The notes beneath the pieces were generated by a model. That model was not told the origin of the DNA. It did not search any database and saw only the letters and a program-made list of their open reading frames with translations. Both the position numbers and the translations under genes were made by a program. A DNA stretch of 64,000 bases from NCBI RefSeq assembly GCF_024228675.1, contig NZ_CP100461.1, positions 868,001-932,000 of the forward strand, given 5' to 3'. This document shows, piece after piece, positions 16,061 through 23,904 of this stretch (positions within the stretch are counted from its first letter, which is position 1; every line of letters begins with the position of its first letter). Origin of the DNA: Salinigranum marinum (GTDB lineage: Archaea > Halobacteriota > Halobacteria > Halobacteriales > Haloferacaceae).

Positions 16061-16187
16061 CGTCCGCTCCGTCGCGGACCATGTCCTCACAGCTCGGGCA
16101 GACACGGGGGTTTTCGACACCGTCGGGGGTGAAGACGCGGGCATACGCGGGGGTTACGAAAGAACCGCAGTTCTGGCACTCCGGCAT
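16026..16187 (-). CDS. Small DUF7563-type zinc-ribbon protein
   Basis: 53 residues from the ATG at 16187. Two knuckles, MPECQNCGSF and RVCPSCEDM, give the four cysteines of one zinc site, separated by the invariant-looking YARVFTPDGVENP. This is the haloarchaeal family annotated DUF7563. The longer frame back to 16427 overlaps the microprotein gene and lacks family character. It overlaps the convergent winged-helix gene by 35 bp. Function unknown; nucleic-acid or protein binding is plausible. Confidence 0.85.
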   Translation of the reverse strand: MPECQNCGSFVTPAYARVFTPDGVENPRVCPSCEDMVRDGADVRQARSPRNTN

Positions 16188-16288
16188 AACGTGACGGAGA
16201 TGTGAGACACGTATTGTAAACTTTTCCCCCGCCGTCGGACGGCGGTCTGACGGATTCGTGACGGTATCTCCGACTGTCTGCCGGACCG

Positions 16289-16375
16289 TCAAAGAACGCT
16301 GATGACGATGCCGACCACGATGAGCAGTAACAACAGGGTCGAGACGACGAGAAAGAACTGATCTGCGCCGTCCAT
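16289..16375 (-). CDS. 28-residue single-helix membrane microprotein
   Basis: Reads MDGADQFF, then a 19-residue run of Val, Leu, Ile, Ser, Thr and Gly, ending ISVL. It is a short acidic N-terminus followed by one membrane helix. The ATG at 16375 lies about 29 nt after a minus-strand TATA box (GTTTTAT at 16401-16407), exactly right for a leaderless message. That spacing and the clean hydrophobic run are the evidence that it is a gene. It lies between the DUF7563 gene and the four-helix membrane protein gene on the same strand. Function unknown; such peptides often bind membrane complexes. Confidence 0.6.
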   Translation of the reverse strand: MDGADQFFLVVSTLLLLLIVVGIVISVL

Positions 16376-16400
16376 ACACAGAGATAGGACCGTCTCGATG

Positions 16401-16407
16401 ATAAAAC
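16401..16407 (-). promoter_or_regulatory. TATA box of the 28-residue microprotein
   Basis: GTTTTAT on the minus strand, 26-32 nt before the ATG at 16375. Confidence 0.5.
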
Positions 16408-16423
16408 TGACCGCTCGATCCGC

Positions 16424-17062
16424 TCACTCGGCCGCGGCGAGCATCGCCCGGACGTGGAGATGAGCCGAGAGTACCTGGAGCGCGACGCCGCTCACGAGCG
16501 CCAGGACCGTCACCGTCCCGACGCTGACGCCGAGGTTCGAGGGGGCGAACGGGTTGCCGCCGCCGAGGGCGAGAAACGAGTCGAGGAGTCGCTCACCGCC
16601 GAAGCCCATGAGCACGAGCACGTACGTCGAGAGGGTGGCGAAGCCGCCGGTGCCGAAGCCGAGCATCGAACAGAGGGTCTCGAACGTCACGAGTTCCCGG
16701 GCCTGGTTCTCGTCGAGCGGCCGGAGGCGGAGCCGGACGTGTTCGACGATCGCGTGACCGACGCCGGTGCCGGCGACGAAGACAACCGCGACCAGCGCGA
16801 TGAACGCGACCTTCGGCGACGCGGCGGCCACGTCCGCGAAGTAGGCTCGGCGGAGGCCGGGCGGGAATACAGCGATGATCGGGAGCAGCGCCGCGAGCGC
16901 GAACAGCAGGTAGCTCTGGAGCGCGAGTTTTCGGTCGATCGGCTGGGCGAAGTAACTGAACTGGCGGGCCTGGAGGCGTTCGTACGGCGAATCGCTCAGA
17001 ACCCGCTTGGCGATCGGGTCATCGGGGCGCACATCAGTCGGTGCATCGTTCAGGGCTATCAA
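16424..17062 (-). CDS. Four-helix membrane protein of unknown function
   Basis: About 212 residues if translation begins at TTG 17062. That start lies about 28 nt after AATAAT (minus strand, 17088-17093), consistent with a leaderless message. The open frame extends beyond 17164, but those codons collide with the divergent gene's promoter. Four hydrophobic segments: LQSYLLFALAALLPIIAVF, VAFIALVAVVFVAGTGVGH, FGTGGFATLSTYVLVLMGF and SVGTVTVLALVSGVALQVL. An acidic N-terminus and a charged loop (VRLRLRPLDENQARELV) are predicted cytoplasmic. I recognise no family. Confidence 0.6.
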   Translation of the reverse strand: MIALNDAPTDVRPDDPIAKRVLSDSPYERLQARQFSYFAQPIDRKLALQSYLLFALAALLPIIAVFPPGLRRAYFADVAAASPKVAFIALVAVVFVAGTGVGHAIVEHVRLRLRPLDENQARELVTFETLCSMLGFGTGGFATLSTYVLVLMGFGGERLLDSFLALGGGNPFAPSNLGVSVGTVTVLALVSGVALQVLSAHLHVRAMLAAAE

Positions 17063-17144
17063 GCTAGCGCCTGTTATCTGTGGGTCGATTATTCGTTCTG
17101 AGAGATGGGTTCGACGCCCGAACGCGTCGCCCGGTGTTGCAACG

Positions 17145-17151
17145 TTTAAGA
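17145..17151 (+). promoter_or_regulatory. TATA box of the membrane-anchored regulator
   Basis: TTTAAGA, 27-33 nt before the ATG at 17178; it implies a leaderless message. Confidence 0.5.
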
Positions 17152-17177
17152 ACGCTCCGGCCATCGGACCGGACAGA

Positions 17178-18368
17178 ATGAGTCGTGGCCGCCGAGTCGT
17201 CGTCGTGTTCATCGCCGTGGCGCTCCTCGTCGGCGGCGGGGCGGCGTCCGGGGACGTGCGGGCGACCGACCACGGGTCAGGCGGCTTCGGGGCGACGCAG
17301 TTGGGTGACGCTGGAATCGAACCCGACGGCGTCCTGTTGGGCGTCGACCTTCGCGCGGACGGGAGCGCGCGCTGGACCGTCGAGTACCGGGTCCGACTGA
17401 ACGACGAGAACACGACGGCGGCGTTCGAGTCGCTCCGGACCGACATCGCGGCGAACGAGACGGCGTACACGGCGACGTTCGGCGAGCGGATGCGAGCGAC
17501 CGCCCGTGCGGCCGAGAACACGACCGGGCGGGAGATGGGCGTGCGGAACGTCACGATCGACACCGCCCGCCAGCAGCTCCCACAGGAGTACGGCGTCGTC
17601 ACGTACGGCTTCGAGTGGACGGGCTTCGCCGCCACGTCGGACGACGAGCTCCGGGCCGGCGACGCGCTCGCCGGCCTCTTCCTCGACCGCCAGACGACGC
17701 TCCTCGTCGCGTGGCCCGACGGCTACAGGCCGACCGCCGTCGATCCCTCACCCGACGAGCGCCGCGACGACGCCGTCGTCTGGGTCGGTCCGCTCGACTT
17801 CGACACGGGCCAGCCGGCTATCGTCCTGTCGGCGGCCGAGACGAAGACGGCGACAGCCGCCGGAGAGGGCGGTGACGGCGACGACGCCGGTCCCGACGAC
17901 GGCGACTCGGCCGCCGGCGAGTCCGCGGCTGGCGAGCCGGTGTCGCTACTCGTGGCCGTCGGGGTCGTCGCGATCGGCGTCCTCGCGGCGCTCGCCTGGC
18001 GACGCTCGCGAAGCGGTGGCGGCGCCGAGCCGGCCGACGGCTCCGACGGCGACGCGGGTTCGGTGGCTCCCGACAGCGGGCGCGACGCGAGCGCGGAACC
18101 GCACGACTCGGACGCCGAGACGCGTCACGGCGGAGACGAGCCGGCCGCCCCCTGGACCGACGAACTCCTCAGTAACGAGGAACGCGTGCTGGCGCTCCTC
18201 GAACACAACGACGGGCGGATGAAACAGCAGGCGATCGCCGCGGAGTTGGAGTGGTCGGACGCGAAGACGAGTCAGGTGATCGGGAAGATGCGCGACGCCG
18301 ACACGGTCGAGACGTTCCGGATCGGACGCGAGAACGTCGTCTCCTTCCCCGACGACGGCTTAGCGTGA
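17178..18368 (+). CDS. Membrane-anchored regulator: extracytoplasmic DUF7345-like domain plus winged helix
   Basis: 396 residues. Residues 1-24 are a signal peptide, and 45-225 an outer beta-rich domain with SARWTVEYRVRLNDENTTAA and several N-x-S/T glycosylation sites. An acidic linker follows, then a membrane helix at about 255-275 (SLLVAVGVVAIGVLAALAW). A cytoplasmic disordered stretch comes next, then a C-terminal winged helix (LLSNEERVLALLEHNDGRM, AIAAELEWSDAKTSQVIGKM). This is the layout of haloarchaeal DUF7345/DUF7343 proteins: an outside sensor joined to a DNA-binding domain in one chain. The signal is unknown. The DUF7096-like gene follows 112 bp downstream and is a likely partner. 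Confidence 0.8.
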   Translation: MSRGRRVVVVFIAVALLVGGGAASGDVRATDHGSGGFGATQLGDAGIEPDGVLLGVDLRADGSARWTVEYRVRLNDENTTAAFESLRTDIAANETAYTATFGERMRATARAAENTTGREMGVRNVTIDTARQQLPQEYGVVTYGFEWTGFAATSDDELRAGDALAGLFLDRQTTLLVAWPDGYRPTAVDPSPDERRDDAVVWVGPLDFDTGQPAIVLSAAETKTATAAGEGGDGDDAGPDDGDSAAGESAAGEPVSLLVAVGVVAIGVLAALAWRRSRSGGGAEPADGSDGDAGSVAPDSGRDASAEPHDSDAETRHGGDEPAAPWTDELLSNEERVLALLEHNDGRMKQQAIAAELEWSDAKTSQVIGKMRDADTVETFRIGRENVVSFPDDGLA

Positions 18369-18480
18369 CGTTATCGCTCGAACCGGACGACGGCACGGGG
18401 GTAAACCCGGATGAATCGGGGTTGATTCGCCGTGACGGTCGCGGGTGTATAAGCGGACGCCGCCCGAAGCGAGGAGCGAG

Positions 18481-19458
18481 ATGACACGCATCGGGACCGT
18501 CGTCGTGATCGTCGTCGCCCTCGTCGTCTTGGGGGCGCTCTCGTTTCCGGTCGTCGCGGTGGGCTCCGCGGCGTCGGTCGCGCCGACGGAAGCGACGGGC
18601 TGGGAACAGACGGAGCCGACGGACGATCCAAGCGAGAACGGAACCGAGACCGCACCGGGAACACGGCTGGCCGGCGCCGTCGGCGTCCAGGGGGCGGAAC
18701 TCGGCGGCGAGGTCGAGTCACGCTCGCTCGGCCACCAGCTGAACCGCTCGGCATCGGCCGACTCGAAAGCGGCGGTGCTCGCCCGACAGGCGAACCAGAG
18801 CCGGAGCCGGCTGGCGGCGCTCCGAACGGAGCTGACGCGACTCGACGCGGCCTACGAGAACGGGACGGTGAGCGAACGCGAGTACCGTGTCCGAACCGCA
18901 CAGCTGAGCGCGCAGGTCGTCACCGTCCAGCGGGTGACGGGTCGGGCGTCGACGACCGCGGCCGAACTCCCGGACGGAGCCCTCGGACGGAACGGGGTGA
19001 ACGTGACCGAGCTACGGTCGCTCCGTTCGGCGGCCGGAGCGCTCACCGGTCCCGAGCGGGCGGCCGTCGCCCGGTCGGTCGCCGGGCCAGCGGTCGGATC
19101 CGGGTTCGGTCCCGACCGCGCGGCGAACCGGAGCCGGGGAGCACCGGCCGGTCCGGCGGCCGATGCGCCCGGCCGGAGTGGCGACGGTGGCGCGGGTGAC
19201 TCACCGGGTGGCCCCCCTGACCAGGCGAACCGAAGCAGTCGAGACGACGGACAGGGTGCCCCGGCGAACGGCCCACCCGACCAGGCGGGGAGCGAGAACG
19301 CCACCGACGACGGCGGGCCGGTGGGAGAGGGACAGCCGAACGGGAGCGGCGACGAACGAGGCCGGGACGACGCGGGGAACGAGCAGGGATCGGACGGCAA
19401 CGGCGCTGACGGCCGCGACGACGCACCGGGACGGAGCGGCGAAGCACGCGGTGGGTGA
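18481..19458 (+). CDS. Secreted/anchored coiled protein with DUF7096-like domain
   Basis: 325 residues from the ATG at 18481. Signal peptide at 1-27. Residues 60-190 are helical, with LARQANQSRSRLAALRTELT and YENGTVSEREYRVRTAQLSA, as in haloarchaeal proteins annotated DUF7096. The rest is a long low-complexity tail rich in Gly, Asp, Asn, Pro and Ala (GGPPDQANRSSRDDGQG and similar), with many N-glycosylation sequons. The chain is predicted outside the membrane. It follows the membrane-anchored regulator in the same direction, so it may be its ligand-side partner or co-regulated. No enzyme motif is visible. Confidence 0.7.
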   Translation: MTRIGTVVVIVVALVVLGALSFPVVAVGSAASVAPTEATGWEQTEPTDDPSENGTETAPGTRLAGAVGVQGAELGGEVESRSLGHQLNRSASADSKAAVLARQANQSRSRLAALRTELTRLDAAYENGTVSEREYRVRTAQLSAQVVTVQRVTGRASTTAAELPDGALGRNGVNVTELRSLRSAAGALTGPERAAVARSVAGPAVGSGFGPDRAANRSRGAPAGPAADAPGRSGDGGAGDSPGGPPDQANRSSRDDGQGAPANGPPDQAGSENATDDGGPVGEGQPNGSGDERGRDDAGNEQGSDGNGADGRDDAPGRSGEARGG

Positions 19459-19556
19459 CCGCGATGGCCGGAACGCTCCCGGTTCGATCTGTCCGACTCC
19501 GTGTCAGTCAGTCACGCAGATACAATTAAATCGCTGCCGCCCGTTACCGGAAACGA

Positions 19557-19958
19557 ATGCAGACCGCGTTCGCGGTGGTAGCGCTCCCCGTCGGGCTCGT
19601 CCTCGTCGCGGTGAGCGTCGTCACCGCGGCGCTGTACACGCCGTACACCACCTCACGCGTCGACACCGCGATCACCGCCTTCATCGGTGTGACGCTCCAG
19701 CTCGGGAGCCTCGTCGCGACCGCCGCCGCCGTCCTCTTCGTCTTCGGTTCGCTGGGGATCGCGGGGCTCGAGGTCCCGTTGCTCGTCCAGGTCGTCCTCG
19801 CGTACGCCGCGAGCCACCTCACGATCTACGTCGCCTGCTTGAAGGTGACCTCGCTGCAGGAACGGCCGCTGGATCCGGGCGTCGTCCTCCAGTCGGGGCC
19901 ACTGCGGTTCCTCTCGGGGACGCCGGAAGCCACTGAATCGACGACTGAGGAGTCCTGA
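19557..19958 (+). CDS. Membrane protein of unknown function (133 residues)
   Basis: Three to four hydrophobic segments: VVALPVGLVLVAVSVVTAAL, AFIGVTLQLGSLVATAAAVL, then LEVPLLVQVVLAYAASHLTI. A polar tail, TPEATESTTEES, follows. A TATA box (ATTAAAT, 19525-19531) lies about 28 nt before the ATG, giving good support for a leaderless start. I recognise no family and no catalytic residues. It stands alone between the DUF7096-like gene and a small zinc-ribbon gene. Confidence 0.65.
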   Translation: MQTAFAVVALPVGLVLVAVSVVTAALYTPYTTSRVDTAITAFIGVTLQLGSLVATAAAVLFVFGSLGIAGLEVPLLVQVVLAYAASHLTIYVACLKVTSLQERPLDPGVVLQSGPLRFLSGTPEATESTTEES

Positions 19959-20212
19959 CCGCCATCTCGGCCGGGTTTCGTCCGACGAGCGTCTGACACA
20001 AGGTATTTATTCCAGTCGTCGGTACATTACGGCAGACCGAGGAGGTCCAGCGGCAGACTACGGGTAGGGGTACACGGATCTGACGCTGTCTCCCGGCGTA
20101 TTATCGGAGGAACCAACCGATCAGCGACCGCTCCGCCCGCCGATGCGCCCGCCGAGCGAGACGGCGATAGCTATTTGCCAGGATACATCATAGTCGTCCA
20201 TGGGGGAACACA

Positions 20213-20335
20213 ATGGCCACAACGACGATAGTCCACTGTCCGGGATGCGGGTGGACCGGCGAGAGACTCGAACTGGATGACGCACACGGGGGACCGGCCT
20301 GTCCGACCTGCGGAGCACGGGTCACGATCCGCTGA
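20213..20335 (+). CDS. 40-residue zinc-ribbon protein
   Basis: Reads ...TIVHCPGCGWTGERLELDD, then ACPTCGARVTIR. Two CPxCG knuckles supply four cysteines spaced as in a rubredoxin-like zinc ribbon. ATG at 20213, TGA at 20333. An alternative upstream ATG at 20200 is in another frame. It is one of the tiny CPxCG proteins frequent in haloarchaea, whose roles are mostly unknown. The nearest downstream gene is 300 bp away, so it is probably monocistronic. Confidence 0.75.
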   Translation: MATTTIVHCPGCGWTGERLELDDAHGGPACPTCGARVTIR

Positions 20336-20634
20336 CGTCGCGGAACAGACGGTTCGTCCCCGGTCGCGGACGCAGTCACGTACCGTCTCTGACCCTCGCA
20401 TCCGTCACGGCCGCATCTCGCCGGCCAGCCAACGACTCATTCGTTCTTTGTACCCGACCGGTGGAGTGGCTACTCGGTCGTCCGTCGGACGGGCCCGTCA
20501 CTCGCCGTTCCGGGACCGCCCCCGAAGCACGGCTCGGCGACCGTCGTCTCGACAGCCGCTCGATCGTACCGCGTCTCGCGCATCGACTCCGCCGCGGACA
20601 GGCTGATTACCGTTCAGTTCGTATCCAGATCCGT
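20336..20634. other. 299-bp gap, no gene seen
   Basis: GC-rich sequence with no ORF of protein-like character and no strong hairpin that I can see. It presumably carries the promoter of the PGF-CTERM protein. Confidence 0.4.
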
Positions 20635-21567
20635 ATGAACGTTCGTCTCCCCGTCCTGTTCGCTGTCGTTCTCCTCGTCGTCTCCGGCGTGGCCGGTGCC
20701 GTGGCGGCACCACGGGGCCAGCCGGTGGACACCGAACCGCCCGTCCGCGTCTTCGTCGGCGAGACGCTCAACGTCTCCGCGGTAGAGCTGACCGGCGGCG
20801 GGACCGTCGGCCCGGGTTCCGTGACGCTCGTCGGTGTCGCGGGCGATGCCGACGGCACCATCGAAGATCTCGGCGAGTCGACCGACGCCGACTTCGCCGG
20901 GCTGCCGACCGGCGCATACGACGTCCAGGTCGACGGCGACGACCGAGCGGACTTCTCGGTCGTCGAGCCGCGCGTGACCGAGGTCGTCGTCAGGAACCAG
21001 AACGGAGCCAACGTGACGAACGGCTGGGAGCCGACCGGCGAGCGCCTCACCGTCACCGTCGAGTACAATTTCGACGCGGCCGATCGACTCGACCTCACCG
21101 TCGACAGTCCCGACGGCCTGGACGTGACGAGCGCGGTCGCGTCCGGCGATCGGTTCACGACCAGCGGCGACTCGGTCACGCTCGATCTCTCCGACGAACC
21201 CGAGGGGACGTTCCGGATCACGGTCGAAGGGAGCGATCTGGAGGACGCGACGCAGACCGTGACCGTCCGGACGGGACCGCGCCGAACGGCGACCCCGCTT
21301 CCGCCGGCCGAACCGTCGACCGACACCCCGACGGCGACCCCCACCACGCCGACACCGACCGAGACGGCGACCGACAGCCCGACGCCAACCCCCACGACCA
21401 CGCCGACCCCGACCGAGACGGCGACTCCCACGACGACAGCGACCCCGACCGAGACGGCCTCGCCCACGGCCTCCCCGACGACGTCGACCGCCACACCCGG
21501 CTTCGGCCCGCTCGTCGTCCTCGGTGCCCTGATCGCGCTGCTCGCGCTCGCGCGGTGGCGATCCTGA
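20635..21567 (+). CDS. PGF-CTERM surface protein with Thr/Pro-rich stalk
   Basis: 310 residues from the ATG at 20635. Signal peptide at 1-24. Residues 30-220 are beta-rich, Ig-like (VRVFVGETLNVSAVELTGGG, LTVTVEYNFDAADRLDLTVD). Residues 221-285 are a Thr/Pro/Ser/Glu stalk of repeated TPTPTETATPT-like units, a likely O-glycosylated spacer. The C-terminus, TPGFGPLVVLGALIALLALA then RWRS, is a PGF-CTERM tripartite signal: the PGF motif, a helix and a basic end. Archaeosortase A is expected to cleave it and attach a lipid. A surface role is firm; binding partner unknown. Confidence 0.85.
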   Translation: MNVRLPVLFAVVLLVVSGVAGAVAAPRGQPVDTEPPVRVFVGETLNVSAVELTGGGTVGPGSVTLVGVAGDADGTIEDLGESTDADFAGLPTGAYDVQVDGDDRADFSVVEPRVTEVVVRNQNGANVTNGWEPTGERLTVTVEYNFDAADRLDLTVDSPDGLDVTSAVASGDRFTTSGDSVTLDLSDEPEGTFRITVEGSDLEDATQTVTVRTGPRRTATPLPPAEPSTDTPTATPTTPTPTETATDSPTPTPTTTPTPTETATPTTTATPTETASPTASPTTSTATPGFGPLVVLGALIALLALARWRS

Positions 21568-21716
21568 CGAGCCGGTCGACGACCACTGGACGTCCGGGAC
21601 CGACGCTATCGCGTCGCGCCGGACTGTCGGCCGGACCGTCGGGTCGGGCAGAGTATCGCAGTTGAGAGCCGGGGCGTGAGCTACTTGTGTGCCAGCGGCG
21701 TCCGTTCGTTCAGTAG

Positions 21717-21974
21717 ATGGGAACAGTGAGGCTGAAACCCGGACCGCTGTCGGCGCAGGCGTTCAACCTCGGCTCGATCGTCGCGGTGCTCCTCGCGTGT
21801 GCGGCGTTCGGTGCGTGTCTCTGGTACGGCGTGTTCCGACCGCTCGAAGCGTTGGCCCTGGCGGTCGTCGTCGTCCCCCCGTATCTTCTCCTCGTCGCCT
21901 GCGGCCTCAGCGTCTGGCTGGGCTTCGACCGCGACGCGAGAGCTCGCGGGAGAGCGCCCGGACGGGAGATCTGA
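21717..21974 (+). CDS. Small two-helix membrane protein
   Basis: 85 residues from the ATG at 21717. Two helices, NLGSIVAVLLACAAFGACLW and LEALALAVVVVPPYLLLVAC, then a positively charged tail (DRDARARGRAPGREI) that should stay in the cytoplasm. No recognised family. It lies 150 bp after the PGF-CTERM gene and 89 bp before the end of tRNA-Thr on the other strand. Confidence 0.6.
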   Translation: MGTVRLKPGPLSAQAFNLGSIVAVLLACAAFGACLWYGVFRPLEALALAVVVVPPYLLLVACGLSVWLGFDRDARARGRAPGREI

Positions 21975-22062
21975 TCGGCTACCGGCAGGTGGTTCTCGGG
22001 GCGTCTCGTCGCTCACCCGATGGCACTACCGAGGAGACGGACGGGAGTTCACGCGCAGAAAG

Positions 22063-22136
22063 AGCCAGGGACGGGATTCGAACCCGTGAAGTCTCGATTA
22101 CAAGTCGAGTGCATGAACCGCCCATGCTCCCCTGGC
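22063..22136 (-). tRNA. tRNA-Thr (TGT)
   Basis: 74 nt on the minus strand. Acceptor GCCAGGG/CCCTGGC plus discriminator T. The anticodon stem CTCGA/TCGAG encloses the loop CTTGTAA with anticodon TGT. The T arm is ACGGG-TTCGAAT-CCCGT. CCA is not encoded. It begins 11 bp after the stop of the GNAT gene on the same strand, so it may be processed from the same transcript. Confidence 0.93.
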
Positions 22137-22147
22137 GCGCTTTCGAG

Positions 22148-22648
22148 TTATCCGTCCTCCTTTGAGTGTGTATCGCTTCGGGCCGGTTTCTCCAGTTCCA
22201 CCCGGTGTGGTCGGTAGCCGTGTCGCTCGTAGAACCGTCGGGCGCGCTCGTTCGCCGCCATCGCTTCAAGCGAGACCACGTCGGCACCGGCGCGAACGAG
22301 CGCCGACTCCGCCGCCCCGAGCAACGCGCTCCCGACGCCCTGACCGCGAGACCCCGGAACGACGAAGAGGTTGTGGACGACGCCGCGGGTGACCGTCTGC
22401 TCGTAGTCGCCCTGTTCGAGCCCGAACATGACGAACCCGACGATGCTGTCGGCCCGCGCGACGCGCACCCCGTCGGTGACGACGTGCTGTGCGAGCGCTT
22501 CGCGGACGGGCGTCCGGTTCGCCTCGCCCGCGAGGTGTGAGTCGTACGCACGCTGGTCGCGCGCGAGTTCGACCCAGAGGTCGACGAGGGGGTCGACATC
22601 GGTCAGCGTTGCCGGTTCGATGTGCGTTTCGGGGTCAGGTGCGCCCAT
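22148..22648 (-). CDS. GNAT-family N-acetyltransferase
   Basis: 166 residues. Core GNAT features: strand beta4 VVHNLFVVPGSRGQGVGSAL, with the acetyl-CoA pyrophosphate loop G-S-R-G-Q-G-V-G-S, then the helix, then SLEAMAANERARRFYERHGY. The acetyl acceptor is unknown. The gene lies directly upstream of tRNA-Thr on the same strand. It is divergent from livH with a 131-bp gap. Confidence 0.87.
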   Translation of the reverse strand: MGAPDPETHIEPATLTDVDPLVDLWVELARDQRAYDSHLAGEANRTPVREALAQHVVTDGVRVARADSIVGFVMFGLEQGDYEQTVTRGVVHNLFVVPGSRGQGVGSALLGAAESALVRAGADVVSLEAMAANERARRFYERHGYRPHRVELEKPARSDTHSKEDG

Positions 22649-22751
22649 AACTGTGCATTCTCTTACGATAACTGGACGTACGTTTAGATCCGTCTCGTTC
22701 CGGCCGGAGACACTGTCGTTCGGTTGAAGGAAACGTCCGTGGGAAGAAAGG

Positions 22752-22760
22752 TTTATGCAT
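22752..22760 (+). promoter_or_regulatory. TATA box of the liv operon
   Basis: TTTATGCAT, 20-28 nt before ATG 22780. The spacing favours the start at 22780 over the in-frame ATG at 22798. Confidence 0.5.
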
Positions 22761-22779
22761 ATTTGACGACCGCAGGACC

Positions 22780-23904
22780 ATGAGGACAGTTATCATCATG
22801 GGCATCGCTGACACCTATTCCCGCGGCCGACAGATCGCGATCGAGCGCCCTGGTGTGCTCCTGATCGCGCTCGTCGCCGTCGTGCTGGTCTTCGACCTGT
22901 TTCGACAGTTCAGCACCGGCGACGTACAGGTCCACGACATCGGGTCACTCGTCTGGGACGGCCTGATGCGTGGGCTCGTAATCGGCCTCGCCGGAATCGG
23001 GCTGTCGATGACGTACAGTATCTTGAACTTCGCGAACTTCTCACACGGGGATTACATCACGGCCGGCGCGTTCTCCGGCTGGGCGACGACGTACCTGATC
23101 GCTGGACTCGGACGCTCCGACGTCGGATCGCTCCTGCTCGTCGGGGCGGGTGGCTCGGTGTTCGGCGGCGCGCTCGGGATCAGCGTGCTCGGGACGCCAC
23201 TGGCCGTCCTTCTCGGCCTGGTGATCGCCGGCGGATTCACGATCCTCCTCGCGCTCGGCGTCGACCGGTTCATCTACAAGCCGATCCGGAACGAGGACGG
23301 TATCACCCTTCTCATCACCAGTATCGGAGTCGCCTTCGCGCTTCGCTACATGATGCAGTTCATTTTCGGGTCGGACGTCCGCGGGACGACGGCACAGCCC
23401 CCACAGATCGGACCGTACCTCTGGGACGGTCAGGTGTTCATCTCGGCGCACGACATCGCGCTCGTCGTCGTCGCCGGGGGGCTGATGCTCGGCGTCCACG
23501 TCCTGTTGCAGACGACGAAACTCGGCAAGGCGATGCGCGCGATGGCCGACAACGAGGACCTCGCGCGGATCACGGGGATCCCGACCGAACGCGTCGTCCG
23601 GTCGACGTGGATCATCGGCGGCGGCCTCACCGGGGTGGCGGGCTACATGTTCGTCCTCTGGAAGGGGACGCTCGGCTTCAACGACGGCTGGCTCCTCTTG
23701 CTCCTCATCTTCGCGGCGGTGATCCTCGGCGGAATCGGCTCCATCTACGGCGCGATCGCCGGCGGGCTCATCATCGGTCTCACCGCGTCGATGTCGGTCA
23801 TCTGGATCCCGTCGGCGTTCGCCCGCGCCGCGGCGTTCGTCGTCATGATCGTCATCCTCCTCGTGAAACCGCAGGGCATCTTCGCCGGGAGGGCAACCGC
23901 ATGA
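22780..23904 (+). CDS. livH: Branched-chain amino-acid-type ABC permease LivH
   Basis: 374 residues with about eight to nine membrane helices. The LivH signature is present: GLAGIGLSMTYSILNFANFS followed by HGDYITAGAF, then ITLLITSIGVAFALRYMMQF, and the cytoplasmic MRAMADNEDLARITGIPTE coupling segment that meets the ATPase. It is the first gene of livHMGF. The stop overlaps the livM start (ATGA). The transported substrate could be branched-chain amino acids, urea, amides or short acids, since this permease class is shared. No binding-protein gene is adjacent. Confidence 0.9.
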   Translation: MRTVIIMGIADTYSRGRQIAIERPGVLLIALVAVVLVFDLFRQFSTGDVQVHDIGSLVWDGLMRGLVIGLAGIGLSMTYSILNFANFSHGDYITAGAFSGWATTYLIAGLGRSDVGSLLLVGAGGSVFGGALGISVLGTPLAVLLGLVIAGGFTILLALGVDRFIYKPIRNEDGITLLITSIGVAFALRYMMQFIFGSDVRGTTAQPPQIGPYLWDGQVFISAHDIALVVVAGGLMLGVHVLLQTTKLGKAMRAMADNEDLARITGIPTERVVRSTWIIGGGLTGVAGYMFVLWKGTLGFNDGWLLLLLIFAAVILGGIGSIYGAIAGGLIIGLTASMSVIWIPSAFARAAAFVVMIVILLVKPQGIFAGRATA

